Shown piece after piece: positions 1-8,906 of a stretch of DNA of 64,000 nucleotides. The stretch's first letter is position 1; each line of letters opens with the position of its first letter. Below the pieces are notes generated by a model that saw only the letters and a program-made list of their open reading frames with translations, was not told where the DNA came from and made no database searches. Source of the DNA: Acuticoccus sp051016205 (GTDB lineage: Bacteria > Pseudomonadota > Alphaproteobacteria > Rhizobiales > Amorphaceae); assembly GCA_051016205.1 (NCBI GenBank), contig CP136534.1, positions 3,906,001 to 3,970,000 of the forward strand. Direction: 5' to 3'. The translations under genes and the position numbers were made by a program.

Positions 1-1
1 C

Positions 2-103
2 GCGCGCAACGTTAATGCCACCGTTCTCCTGGCCGTTGCGCTGACCTGGGCAAAGTTCATCTTTCTCCCTATCGCGTCTTTGGCGTTGATACTGATAGGA
101 TGA
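2..103 (+). CDS. C-terminal tail of a membrane protein (partial, cut by window start)
   Basis: The second forward frame is open from the window edge to a TGA at 101-103. It encodes 33 residues made almost entirely of one hydrophobic stretch (TVLLAVALTW ... FIFLPIASLALILIG), which looks like the last transmembrane helix of an integral membrane protein. No family can be assigned from this fragment. It could also be chance, but 33 codons rich in Leu, Ile, Val and Ala and ending about 90 bases before the next gene make a real gene end more likely than not. Confidence 0.4.
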   Translation, partial: ARNVNATVLLAVALTWAKFIFLPIASLALILIG

Positions 104-195
104 AATGCATCACATGATCGTCGTCAATGCGGCGCGATCATGCCGTGCGAACTTACACTGCCGCACGCAATTTTATTACACAGATAGGATCTGCC

Positions 196-3162
196 ATGGC
201 CACGTTCGTTGTCGACACCCTCCAGGATGAAAACGATGGCGCGGGGGTCGGGACAGGCACGTCCCTGCGCGAGGCCATCTTGCAGGCCAACGCGAACGCC
301 GGCGCCGACGAGATTGTTTTTGCGCCAGAATTGTTTGGTGGAACGATTGAGCTCACCCTCGGCGAGATGGTGATCACCGACGCGGTCTCCATCAATGGCG
401 AGGTGAACGGCGATCCGAACCCCGACATCACCGTCTCGGGCACCGTAGGCAACCCCTCGCGCATCTTCACCATTGCCGAGGGTGTGGACGTTGAGCTTGC
501 CGCCATGGTCCTCAAAGACGGCCTTGCCAACGATGGTGAAGGTGGCGGGGCGATCTTGCACAAGGGCGGCCAACTGTCCCTTGAGGCGATGGCGTTCTTG
601 GAGAACGTTGCTGTCGGCGCCACCGCCGAGGGCGGCGCCATCCACATGGCATCGGGCACCCTGGTGATGGACGACGTCAACTTCGCCGACAACAGGGCCG
701 AAGCGGGAGGCGGCGCCATCGCCCTTTGCGGCGGCGCGGATGTGGTCGCCGAGGAGGTTGAGTTCTATCGCAACAGCGCGTTCGGGGATGGCGCTGACGG
801 CGGCGCAATGAAAGCTGACCTTGGCAGTGATGTTCGCATCAAGAGCGGCGTCCTGTCCAGCGTGTTTGAAGACAATGAGGCATCGGGCTCAGGCGGTGCC
901 GTTTGGTCCGCGGGCAATAGCTTGCTTTCCTTCTCAAACGCGACCTTCATACGCAACGAAGCGCTCGCGGACGGAAGCGAAGAAGGCGGTGGCGCCGTTT
1001 ATGCTGGAACAGACTCCACCGTTGCCTTTGTAAGCGTCGTTGCGACGGGCAATCAAGCCAGCGGAACTTTGGCCGAGGGTGGTGTGGTCCATGCTCACAC
1101 CGAGCGATTTTTTGTTTCCAGCAGCATCTTCGATCAAAACAGGGCGGAGGGGTCCGGCGGGGCTGTTTCGGTCACTGCCACAGACGAGTTTGACGTATCC
1201 AGCAGCAGGTTTCTCGCCAACAGAGCGGGGACAATTGTCGACGGGATTGCAAGCGGCTCGGGCGGTGCCATCGCGATCTTCGGCAACGGCTCGATTCAAC
1301 AAACCGAGTTTGAGTCCAACTGGGCCGCTTTTCAGGGTGGATCCGTCTATCTAGGAGAACTGGGAAGCCGCGACATCGTTCGCATTGACGACATGCGCAT
1401 CGCCCTCGGCGGTGTCGGCAATGTCGGGCTAGGGGATGAAGCCTACGGTGGGGGGCTATTCACCGATGGAGTGGATGTCTTCGTCAATGACAGTGTGTTT
1501 ACGCGCCTTTCCGCCAATGCCGGAGAAGCGTATGGCGGCGCCATTGCTATTGACGGAGGGGCCAATCTCTCTCTGGTGAACTCCACGATGGGCACGAACG
1601 CAGCGTCCTTTGGTGGCGGTGCGGTCGCGGTCTTTGATGGAAAGCTCGGTACGTCAGGCTCCTTCTTTCAGTTCAACTCTGCAGGACTTGCCTCCGCCAC
1701 AGACCCAAACGCGGCGGTTGGCGGTGCCATCTACTTAGCCGACGACCCAAACGCCAAAATGTCGATGGTCAACACCCGCGTCCAGCAGAGCGAAGCGGCG
1801 GATTCGGGCGGGGCCATCTGGATGGGCGATCAGGCGAACGCCCTGGTACGCGAATCCACCTTCATCACCAACGAAGCCAAAGGCGACGGTCCCGGTGACG
1901 GCGGCGGCGCCATCTTCAACGATGGTGGGACGCTGCTGATCGAGTTCAGCTCCTTCACCGACAGCTTTGCCCTGGGCACCAACGGGTCCGGCGGCACCAT
2001 CCACTCCTCAGGCGACGGGCGGGTCATCCTGCGTGGATCGGATGTGCGCAACAGCATGGCCGAGATGTCCGGCGGCGCCCTTGCCATTGTCGACGGGTCG
2101 GCTCTGGTGGAGGGGTCCAACATCAGGGGCAGCATGACCCTGTCAGGCCCCGGCGGCGCCGTCTCTTCCACGGGAACGGCTGTGGTGGACTTTGTGGACA
2201 GCACCATCGCCCAAAGCCAAAGCGCCGCTGAGGGCGGTGCCCTATTCCTGGGCGCAATGACGACCACCACCCTCGGCGACACGGTGGTGACCCAGTCCAT
2301 CGCCGCAGGGCCAGGCGGTGCCATCTTCGCCGAAGATGGCGCCGGCCTCACCATCCAAGGCTCCAGTGCGCTGATCTTCGCCGAAGCCTCCAGCGCTCCC
2401 GGCATCGCCTCAGGCGACACCACCACCGGCCTTGGCAACATTAAACTCCTTGGCGCCCTCGTGTTGGACGCCGCGGTGGTCGGCGGCAGCCGGAACGACC
2501 TTCTCGAGGGCGACGTTTCCGGCAACCGCTTTTTCGGCGAAGCTGGCAATGACACCTTGGACGGGCGCGGCGGCGACGACACGCTTTCAGGTGGCGGCGG
2601 CAACGATTCGATGGAGGGCGGCGGCGGTGACGACAGCCTTGAGGGCGGCAACGGCAACGACACGCTGAGCGGCGGGGCCGGTCGCGATACCCTGATCGGC
2701 GGCGATGATGACGACAGCCTCATCGGTGGCCGCGGCGCCGACGTGCTGGACGGCGGCAACGGGCGCGATGCCCTCTCAGGTCTTGCCGGCACAGACAGCC
2801 TTGTTGGCGGCACAGGCGGCGACACCCTCAACGGCAATGCCGGCAGCGACTGGCTGGAGGGTGGCTCCGGCCGCGACTTCTTGGACGGCGGCAAAGGCAA
2901 CGACACGCTCATCGGCGGGGACGACAAGGACATCATGACAGGCCGCGGCGGTGAGGACGTCTTCGGGATCACCGCCTCCTCAGGGATCGCGATCATCAAA
3001 GACTACAACCAGAACCGCGACCTGATCGGCCTGCTGGATGGGCTGGAGTTCGACGATCTATCCTTCGCCGGCAAGAGTATTTTCGCTTTCGACGAAAGAA
3101 TCGCCCTCATTAGCAAGTTCGACACGACGACGCTGACGGAAGACGATTTTATCCTGCTCTAG
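196..3162 (+). CDS. Large adhesin-like RTX protein, paralogue 1 (CSLREA + PMP-like beta-helix + RTX)
   Basis: Encodes about 988 residues. The start at 196 is chosen because an AGGAT box precedes it and because the paralogues at 3345 and 6433 begin with the same MAxxVVDTxxDENDGAG segment; the in-frame ATG at 127 would add an unrelated extension. Residues 1-40 hold a CSLREA-like motif with Thr in place of Cys (GTSLREAI). Residues about 80-750 are GGA[IVL] and FxxN repeats like Chlamydia PMP/beta-helix repeats. Residues about 762-921 are some 15 GGxGxDxLx calcium-binding RTX nonapeptides. The C-terminus ends in a serralysin-like LTEDDFILL tail. No Sec signal is visible, so type I secretion is inferred, but no type I secretion genes lie in the window. 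Likely a surface or biofilm adhesin. Confidence 0.85.
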   Translation: MATFVVDTLQDENDGAGVGTGTSLREAILQANANAGADEIVFAPELFGGTIELTLGEMVITDAVSINGEVNGDPNPDITVSGTVGNPSRIFTIAEGVDVELAAMVLKDGLANDGEGGGAILHKGGQLSLEAMAFLENVAVGATAEGGAIHMASGTLVMDDVNFADNRAEAGGGAIALCGGADVVAEEVEFYRNSAFGDGADGGAMKADLGSDVRIKSGVLSSVFEDNEASGSGGAVWSAGNSLLSFSNATFIRNEALADGSEEGGGAVYAGTDSTVAFVSVVATGNQASGTLAEGGVVHAHTERFFVSSSIFDQNRAEGSGGAVSVTATDEFDVSSSRFLANRAGTIVDGIASGSGGAIAIFGNGSIQQTEFESNWAAFQGGSVYLGELGSRDIVRIDDMRIALGGVGNVGLGDEAYGGGLFTDGVDVFVNDSVFTRLSANAGEAYGGAIAIDGGANLSLVNSTMGTNAASFGGGAVAVFDGKLGTSGSFFQFNSAGLASATDPNAAVGGAIYLADDPNAKMSMVNTRVQQSEAADSGGAIWMGDQANALVRESTFITNEAKGDGPGDGGGAIFNDGGTLLIEFSSFTDSFALGTNGSGGTIHSSGDGRVILRGSDVRNSMAEMSGGALAIVDGSALVEGSNIRGSMTLSGPGGAVSSTGTAVVDFVDSTIAQSQSAAEGGALFLGAMTTTTLGDTVVTQSIAAGPGGAIFAEDGAGLTIQGSSALIFAEASSAPGIASGDTTTGLGNIKLLGALVLDAAVVGGSRNDLLEGDVSGNRFFGEAGNDTLDGRGGDDTLSGGGGNDSMEGGGGDDSLEGGNGNDTLSGGAGRDTLIGGDDDDSLIGGRGADVLDGGNGRDALSGLAGTDSLVGGTGGDTLNGNAGSDWLEGGSGRDFLDGGKGNDTLIGGDDKDIMTGRGGEDVFGITASSGIAIIKDYNQNRDLIGLLDGLEFDDLSFAGKSIFAFDERIALISKFDTTTLTEDDFILL
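2482..3095 (+). repeat. 614-bp near-identical direct repeat, copy 1 (3' RTX module)
   Basis: This segment encodes the RTX block and C-terminal domain of the first paralogue. It aligns without gaps to 5625-6238 at a constant offset of 3143 bases. Reading the two side by side I count 12 mismatches in 614 bases, whereas the sequences upstream are far more diverged. Recent gene conversion or a recent duplication of the module explains this. Confidence 0.9.
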
Positions 3163-3169
3163 TACCTCT

Positions 3170-3197
3170 GGGGGCGGGCAAAAGCGTGCCCTCCCCC
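3170..3197 (+). terminator. Stem-loop after adhesin paralogue 1
   Basis: GGGGGCGGGCA and TGCCCTCCCCC pair with one internal mismatch around a six-base loop, seven bases after the stop codon. There is no T tract, so it is either a weak intrinsic terminator or an mRNA-stabilising hairpin. Confidence 0.5.
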
Positions 3198-3344
3198 CCA
3201 CGTCTGATCGACATCGTCAGTGGGCGTTGGACCGACCCGAAACGGGCCATGTGTAAGCCCTTCATATCAATGATAAGCGCATCAAAGAAATAGTTCGACA
3301 CTGAGAACTGCGCGTCTTTTTATTGCGTAACAGCGAGTCTTGAG

Positions 3345-6305
3345 ATGGCCATTATTGTTGTTGATACCGTTGAAGATGAGAACGACGGCGCCGGTGTGGG
3401 GACAGGCACGTCATTGCGCGAAGCCATCGCTGAGGCCAACTCTAACGCCGGCGCTGACAAAATCGTCTTCGACCCCTCGCTTGCGTCCCAAACCCTCACG
3501 CTCACCCTCGGTCAGCTGACCATCGTCGACACCCTGTCCATAGACGGCACGTTTGGGCCCGACCAGATGCGCCAGGTGACGATCGACGGCAACGGCTCCA
3601 CCCGCATCTTCAATATTGTTGAAGGGACCGCGGTGGACCTGGCCGACCTCAACATCAGAGACGGCCGCACCATTGATGGCAAAGGCGGGACCGCCATCCT
3701 TCATGGTGGCGGGGAACTCACCCTTGAAAACGTGAGCTTGTGGCGGATGGAAGCCAACGGCGAAAACGCCAAAGGCGCCGCGATCTACTTGAAGTCAGGG
3801 GTGTTGGATCTCGCCAATGTCAGTATCAGCGAAGCCGAAGCGCAAGGGGATGGCGGCGCCATCGCTTTGGAGGGTGGCGCTGACCTTATCGCAAACGACC
3901 TTCATGTCAGCCACAGCAACACCTTCGGCGATGGCGCTGATGGGGGTGCCATTTGGGCCAGCGCCGGCAGCGACATTGCCATCGTCGATGGCCACTTTCT
4001 CAGAAACGAGGCGGAGGGTTCAGGCGGCGCCATATGGTCCGCAGGCGATGCCGTCATCACCGTCGCCGACGCAGAGTTTGATCGCAACGAAGCCTTTGGC
4101 TCGGGCACCGGCGCGGGCGGCGGGGCCATCTACGCCGGCGAAGGACCCTCCCTCACCCTGACGAACGTGGGCGCGGACGGAAACAGAGCCTTTGGCGCGG
4201 ATGCTGAAGGTGGAGCCATCTACGCCAATGTCGCCTCCTTCACCCTCAGCGGCGGCGCTTTCAGCGGCAATGCCGGGCGGGTCGCCGGTGGCGCTTTGTC
4301 GGTGCAAGCCGACGACTACACCATTGAAAACGCGAACTTCGTCGACAATGGCCTGAATGACGGTCTGGTGCGCATTGGCGGCGCTGTGGCAATGCGCGGC
4401 TCAGGCGCCATCACCGACAGCATTTTCCAAGACAATTTCGCCGGTCTGAAAGGCGGATCGGTCTTCCTCAGCGAAGGCAACGAGGTGCGGCTTCACAACC
4501 TTCGGGTGGTGGATGGCGGGGTCGGCGGGATTCTCGGTCCCACATCACGCGGTTTCACTGACCCGCGCATCGGCGGTGAGGCTGGCTATGGCGGCGGCAT
4601 TTTCGTCGACGGCGTTGATGTAGTGCTCACCGACAGCGCATTTGCTCGCAACTACGCCATCGGCGATGTCTCCTATGGCGGAGCCATTGCCGTTGATGGC
4701 GGGGTGTCCCTTTCGATGACCGGCACGGACGTCAACCAGAACATAGCATCGTTCAGGGGCGGTGGCATCGCCGTCCTGGACGGCCATTTGGGGATCACCG
4801 ACGCTGAACTCTTGCGCAATTGGGTCGGACTGATTTCGGCGGACGAGCCCAACAAATCCTCCGGCGGCGCCATCTACTTGGCGGATAACCCCAACGTCAC
4901 CATGGCGATGGCGGAAGCGCGGATTGAGGGTAACCTTTCGCTAGGGTCCGGCGGCGGTCTTAGCATGGGGCCCGGCGCAAACGCCTCAGTCCGTGACGTG
5001 GTTTTTCACAACAACGAAGCGAGGGGCCTCATTGTGGGCGATGGTGGTGGTGCCATCCACAATGATGGCGGCACCTTGTTGGTCACCACAAGCACGTTCA
5101 CCGAAAACCGCGCTACCGGCCCCCAGGGGTCGGGCGGGGCGATCCACTCCACCGGCGATGGTCGCCTCATCCTGAGGGCCTCCGATCTTCGCGACAACAC
5201 GGCCGAGACGCGAGGCGGCGCATTGGCCATCTTCAACGGCTCGGCGCTCGTGGACGGGTCGGACATCAGGGGAAGCACCACACAGTCAGGCCCCGGCGGC
5301 GCTCTTGGTGTCAGCGGCGCGGCTGTGGTGGAGGTCAAAGACAGCACCATCGCCCTCAGTGAAAGCGCCTTTGAAGGTGGCGCCATGATCCTTGACCCCA
5401 TGACCAAGACCACCCTCGTCGACACGGTGGTCACCCAGTCCAGTGCGAAATTTGCTGGTGGCGCCATATTCGCTGCCGATGGGGCGGGCCTCACAATCAG
5501 AGGGTCCAGTGCGCTGATCTTCGCCGACGCGCCCGACGGCAGCGTGATTGCCTCAGGCAGAGGCGCGTCCGGCACAGGCAATGTGGAGCTTTTCGGTGCC
5601 TTGGTGTTCGACGCTGCCGTTGTGGGCGGCAGCCGGAACGACCTTCTCGAGGGCGACGTTTCCGGCAACCGCTTTTTCGGCGAAGCTGGCAATGACACCT
5701 TGGACGGGCGCGGCGGCGACGACACGCTTTCAGGTGGCGGCGGCAACGATTCGATGGAGGGCGGCGGCGGTGACGACAGCCTTGAGGGCGGCAACGGCAA
5801 CGACACGCTGAGCGGCGGGGCCGATCGCGATACCCTGATCGGCGGCGATGATGACGACAGCCTCATCGGTGGCCGCGGCGCCGACGTGCTGGACGGCGGC
5901 AACGGGCGCGATGCCCTCTCAGGTCTTGCCGGCACAGACAGCCTTGTTGGCGGCACAGGCGGCGACACCCTTGACGGCAATGCCGGTAGCGACTGGCTGG
6001 AGGGTGGCTCCGGCCGCGACTTCTTGGACGGCGGCAAAGGCAACGACACGCTCATCGGCGGGGACGACAAGGACATCATGACCGGCCGCGGCGGTGAGGA
6101 CGTCTTCGGGATCGCCGCATCGTCGGGCATCGCGATCATCAAAGACTACAACCAGAACCGCGACCTGATCGGCCTGCTGGATGGGTTGGAGTTCGACGAT
6201 CTATCCTTCGCCGGCAAGAGTATTTTCGCCTTCGACGAGAAAATTGCGATTATCAGCAAGATTGATACCGCAACGCTGACAGAGGCTGATTTTATCTTAA
6301 TCTAA
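3345..6305 (+). CDS. Large adhesin-like RTX protein, paralogue 2
   Basis: Encodes 986 residues with the same plan as its neighbours: N-terminal VVDTVEDENDGAG and TSLREAIAEAN (residues about 5-35), PMP-like GGA/FxxN beta-helix repeats to about residue 755, RTX nonapeptides at about 760-920, and a LTEADFILI C-terminus. It lies 182 bases after paralogue 1 and 127 before paralogue 3 in the same direction. The N-terminal two thirds differ clearly from paralogue 1 while the last 200 residues are almost identical. The protein is probably exported by a type I system and folds on calcium binding outside the cell; cell-surface adhesion is inferred from architecture only. Confidence 0.85.
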   Translation: MAIIVVDTVEDENDGAGVGTGTSLREAIAEANSNAGADKIVFDPSLASQTLTLTLGQLTIVDTLSIDGTFGPDQMRQVTIDGNGSTRIFNIVEGTAVDLADLNIRDGRTIDGKGGTAILHGGGELTLENVSLWRMEANGENAKGAAIYLKSGVLDLANVSISEAEAQGDGGAIALEGGADLIANDLHVSHSNTFGDGADGGAIWASAGSDIAIVDGHFLRNEAEGSGGAIWSAGDAVITVADAEFDRNEAFGSGTGAGGGAIYAGEGPSLTLTNVGADGNRAFGADAEGGAIYANVASFTLSGGAFSGNAGRVAGGALSVQADDYTIENANFVDNGLNDGLVRIGGAVAMRGSGAITDSIFQDNFAGLKGGSVFLSEGNEVRLHNLRVVDGGVGGILGPTSRGFTDPRIGGEAGYGGGIFVDGVDVVLTDSAFARNYAIGDVSYGGAIAVDGGVSLSMTGTDVNQNIASFRGGGIAVLDGHLGITDAELLRNWVGLISADEPNKSSGGAIYLADNPNVTMAMAEARIEGNLSLGSGGGLSMGPGANASVRDVVFHNNEARGLIVGDGGGAIHNDGGTLLVTTSTFTENRATGPQGSGGAIHSTGDGRLILRASDLRDNTAETRGGALAIFNGSALVDGSDIRGSTTQSGPGGALGVSGAAVVEVKDSTIALSESAFEGGAMILDPMTKTTLVDTVVTQSSAKFAGGAIFAADGAGLTIRGSSALIFADAPDGSVIASGRGASGTGNVELFGALVFDAAVVGGSRNDLLEGDVSGNRFFGEAGNDTLDGRGGDDTLSGGGGNDSMEGGGGDDSLEGGNGNDTLSGGADRDTLIGGDDDDSLIGGRGADVLDGGNGRDALSGLAGTDSLVGGTGGDTLDGNAGSDWLEGGSGRDFLDGGKGNDTLIGGDDKDIMTGRGGEDVFGIAASSGIAIIKDYNQNRDLIGLLDGLEFDDLSFAGKSIFAFDEKIAIISKIDTATLTEADFILI
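5625..6238 (+). repeat. 614-bp near-identical direct repeat, copy 2
   Basis: Partner of 2482-3095, gap-free at an offset of 3143 bases, about 98 percent identical by eye. Recombination between the copies would delete 3143 bases and leave one in-frame hybrid gene (N-terminus of paralogue 1, C-terminus of paralogue 2). Confidence 0.9.
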
Positions 6306-6432
6306 TTCTATTCATCGACAGCTCGATATTGACGGCCCGAGCGATAACATATGATCCATGTCAATATAGTCTTGACCGCGCCATGAGATAATTCTTGCAC
6401 TTGCGAAACAATATTACCAGGCAGGATCATTT

Positions 6433-8670
6433 ATGGCCACGATCGTTGTCGACACCCTCCAGGATGAAAACGATGGCGCAGGCGTGGGCATAGGCACGTC
6501 CCTGCGCGAAGCCATCGCCGAGGCCAACGCCAGCGCCGGGGCCGACCAGATTGTCTTCGACGACGCCCTTGAGGGCGGCACCCTCACCCTCACGCTGGGC
6601 GAGATGTCCATCACCGATACGGTGACCATCAACGGCGAGATCAGTGGCGAGGTCGGCCCCGGCATCACCATTTCCGGCAACGCGCTCACCCGCATCTTCA
6701 CAGTTGCCCAAGACCAAAGCGTCGACGTCAACCTCACCGCCCTCGCGCTGACGCAAGGCATGTCCAACGACGGGACCGGTGGCGGCGCCATCCTCCATCA
6801 GGGCGGCGCGCTGACTCTCCAAACAGTAGAACTCTCACAAAACCAGGCGGTCGCCGACGGGGCGAAAGGCGGTGGCATCCACGCGACATCGGGCACAGTA
6901 GACGTGCGGGGCACGACCTTTGTCGACAACCGCGCTGAGGACGGCGGTGGTGCCCTGGCTCTTGGGGTGGGCGTCGATCTGGTGGCGACCGACACCGATT
7001 TTGAACGCAACAGCGTCTTTGACTTAGGCGCTGCCGGCGGCGCCATCTACGCCGGCGAAGGGTCGGCGATCCGCCTCGACCACACCGAATTTGCGGCGAA
7101 TGAGGCGGATTATGGAGGCGGTGCAATCTGGCTACTCGGCGGCGATCTCGAAGCTGAAAACGTGCGGTTCACTGGCAATCACGCTGCGTTCGGTGGTGCC
7201 ATCTCTACCAATGACGCACGGCTTTCGCTGACGACAACTCAATTTGATGGCAATACGGCGCTCAGCCTTGGGGGCGCGATCTACACCGGTGACAGCGTCA
7301 CCAGTTGGATTGAGGATTCGGTTTTCAGTCGCAATGGCACGACCAAAGATGGGCTCCTGGCCGGCGGTGGTGCCATCTACGCCCGTGGCGGCATCATGAC
7401 CGTTGAGAGCAGCCGCTTCTTCAACAATTTTGCAGAAGGCCAGCTATCCGCTGGCGGCGCGATTTCCGCCCACAATCTTGGCGCGACATCTGACAGCTAT
7501 CGGCTCACCATCAACTTGAGCACATTCACAGGTCACGAGGCCGGCAATTGGGGCGGTGCCATCTCCATCGTGAAGGTTGGGACCACCATCACCGACAGTG
7601 ATATTCGTGTGTCCTCCGCCACAGCAGGCGATGGCGGTGCCATCGCAGTCCTCCAGGCCGGCGTGTTGGTCGAGCGCACGCTCATTTTGGAAAGCAAGAG
7701 TGCTGGCAGCGGAGGGGCCTTTTACGTCAGCGATGGAGCGTCTCTCGCCCTTGAGGCGACAATTGTAAGCGGCACCACCGTCGGTGGCGGTGGAACTATG
7801 GCGTTTGTGGAAAACGGCGGCTCCTTCTCCGCTACTGAAGGATCGTCCCTGACCTTCGGTCAACCGGCCGGTGCTGGACTGATAAGCCGTGGCAGTTTCG
7901 AGCCACGCAATCCAGGGTTCATCTTGATCAGCGACACGGTGATCCTCGATACGGCCATTTCAGGCGGCGCGGGAGACGATCAAATCAATGGCGATTCCGC
8001 CCCCAATACTTTCTTCGGCGACGGTGGAAACGACAGTTTGTTTGGTGCCGCAGGCGACGATACATTGCTCGGCTGGCGCGGCAACGACACGCTCTTGGGA
8101 GGAAGGGGCGACGATCTCCTGAAGGGCGAACCGGGGGACGACAGCCTGGATGGCGGCGAAGGCAGTGACACGCTGGAGGGTGAAATCGGACGTGACACGC
8201 TTTTTGGCGGCGGTGGAAACGATCTACTTTCCGGCGGTCGCTTCGCCGATGTTTTGGACGGCGGACGGGGCGAGGATGTCCTTATGGGCGATGGCGGCGC
8301 CGATACCCTGAGCGGAGACAAAGGCAACGACAGGCTGAAGGGCGGTAGCGGCAGCGATTGGTTGGACGGTGGCAAGGACCGGGACACCATCGAAGGCGGT
8401 CGGGGCAACGACACGCTTGTGGGCGGTCGGCAAAAAGATGTCATGATAGGGGGGAGAGGCGAGGACGTCTTCGTCATCGCCCCATCGCCAGGCACGGAGT
8501 TGATCCAAGACTACAATCCAAACGAAGACCTCATCGGCCTTTCCGGTGGGGTGGAGTTTGCCGACCTCATATTCTCCGGCAGGTTCATCATTTTTGACAA
8601 TGACAAAATCGCAAGACTCAGCGACTTCGATACCACAACTTTGGACGAAAGTGACTTCATTCTCATCTAA
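6433..8670 (+). CDS. Adhesin-like RTX protein, paralogue 3 (shorter)
   Basis: Encodes 745 residues. The first 40 codons are nearly the same DNA as in paralogue 1 (VVDTLQDENDGAGVG, TSLREAI). The PMP-like beta-helix part is about 240 residues shorter than in the other two, and the RTX block (about residues 510-680) has the same nonapeptide grammar but a diverged sequence, so this copy has not been homogenised with the first two. The C-terminus LDESDFILI keeps the family tail. The start has an AGGATC box upstream (GGCAGGATCATTTATG). Same inferred export and adhesin role. Confidence 0.85.
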   Translation: MATIVVDTLQDENDGAGVGIGTSLREAIAEANASAGADQIVFDDALEGGTLTLTLGEMSITDTVTINGEISGEVGPGITISGNALTRIFTVAQDQSVDVNLTALALTQGMSNDGTGGGAILHQGGALTLQTVELSQNQAVADGAKGGGIHATSGTVDVRGTTFVDNRAEDGGGALALGVGVDLVATDTDFERNSVFDLGAAGGAIYAGEGSAIRLDHTEFAANEADYGGGAIWLLGGDLEAENVRFTGNHAAFGGAISTNDARLSLTTTQFDGNTALSLGGAIYTGDSVTSWIEDSVFSRNGTTKDGLLAGGGAIYARGGIMTVESSRFFNNFAEGQLSAGGAISAHNLGATSDSYRLTINLSTFTGHEAGNWGGAISIVKVGTTITDSDIRVSSATAGDGGAIAVLQAGVLVERTLILESKSAGSGGAFYVSDGASLALEATIVSGTTVGGGGTMAFVENGGSFSATEGSSLTFGQPAGAGLISRGSFEPRNPGFILISDTVILDTAISGGAGDDQINGDSAPNTFFGDGGNDSLFGAAGDDTLLGWRGNDTLLGGRGDDLLKGEPGDDSLDGGEGSDTLEGEIGRDTLFGGGGNDLLSGGRFADVLDGGRGEDVLMGDGGADTLSGDKGNDRLKGGSGSDWLDGGKDRDTIEGGRGNDTLVGGRQKDVMIGGRGEDVFVIAPSPGTELIQDYNPNEDLIGLSGGVEFADLIFSGRFIIFDNDKIARLSDFDTTTLDESDFILI

Positions 8671-8906
8671 AGCGCCGGAGCTGAGCCTTTAAGCTCTTCA
8701 ACCCGGGCACGGTACGGACCGTCGCGCGTTCGACAACGTTGCTTGATAGGGCCCCCACCTCCAAGCGAACCCCATCGCCTCTCCTCGCCGCCATGGCCGC
8801 CCCTTGGCCCGCCCCGCAGGCGGCCATTGACTCGACACGGGTCTTCTAAACCCATAACGGATGAGGAAAATGAGCAGCCGCCACAATGGCCATTCAGGAG
8901 GACTTG

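Noticed and set aside
127..195. Upstream ATG for the first adhesin
   Set aside because: The 23-residue extension has no counterpart in paralogues 2 and 3, and the ribosome box fits the ATG at 196.
2479..2960. Short tandem repeats that might be taken as a CRISPR array or minisatellite
   Set aside because: They are in-frame GGxGxDxLx codons of RTX repeats and not separated by unique spacers.
1830..2999. Long minus-strand frame (389 codons, Pro/Ser-rich) opposite adhesin 1, with a matching one at 5006-6142
   Set aside because: It mirrors the Gly/Asp codons of the RTX repeats, has no ribosome site and no family; it is an antisense shadow that recurs because the repeat recurs.
8886..8906. Earlier ATG for the binding protein
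   Set aside because: The AGGAGG box lies within this extension and directs initiation at 8907; the extension also spoils the signal peptide.
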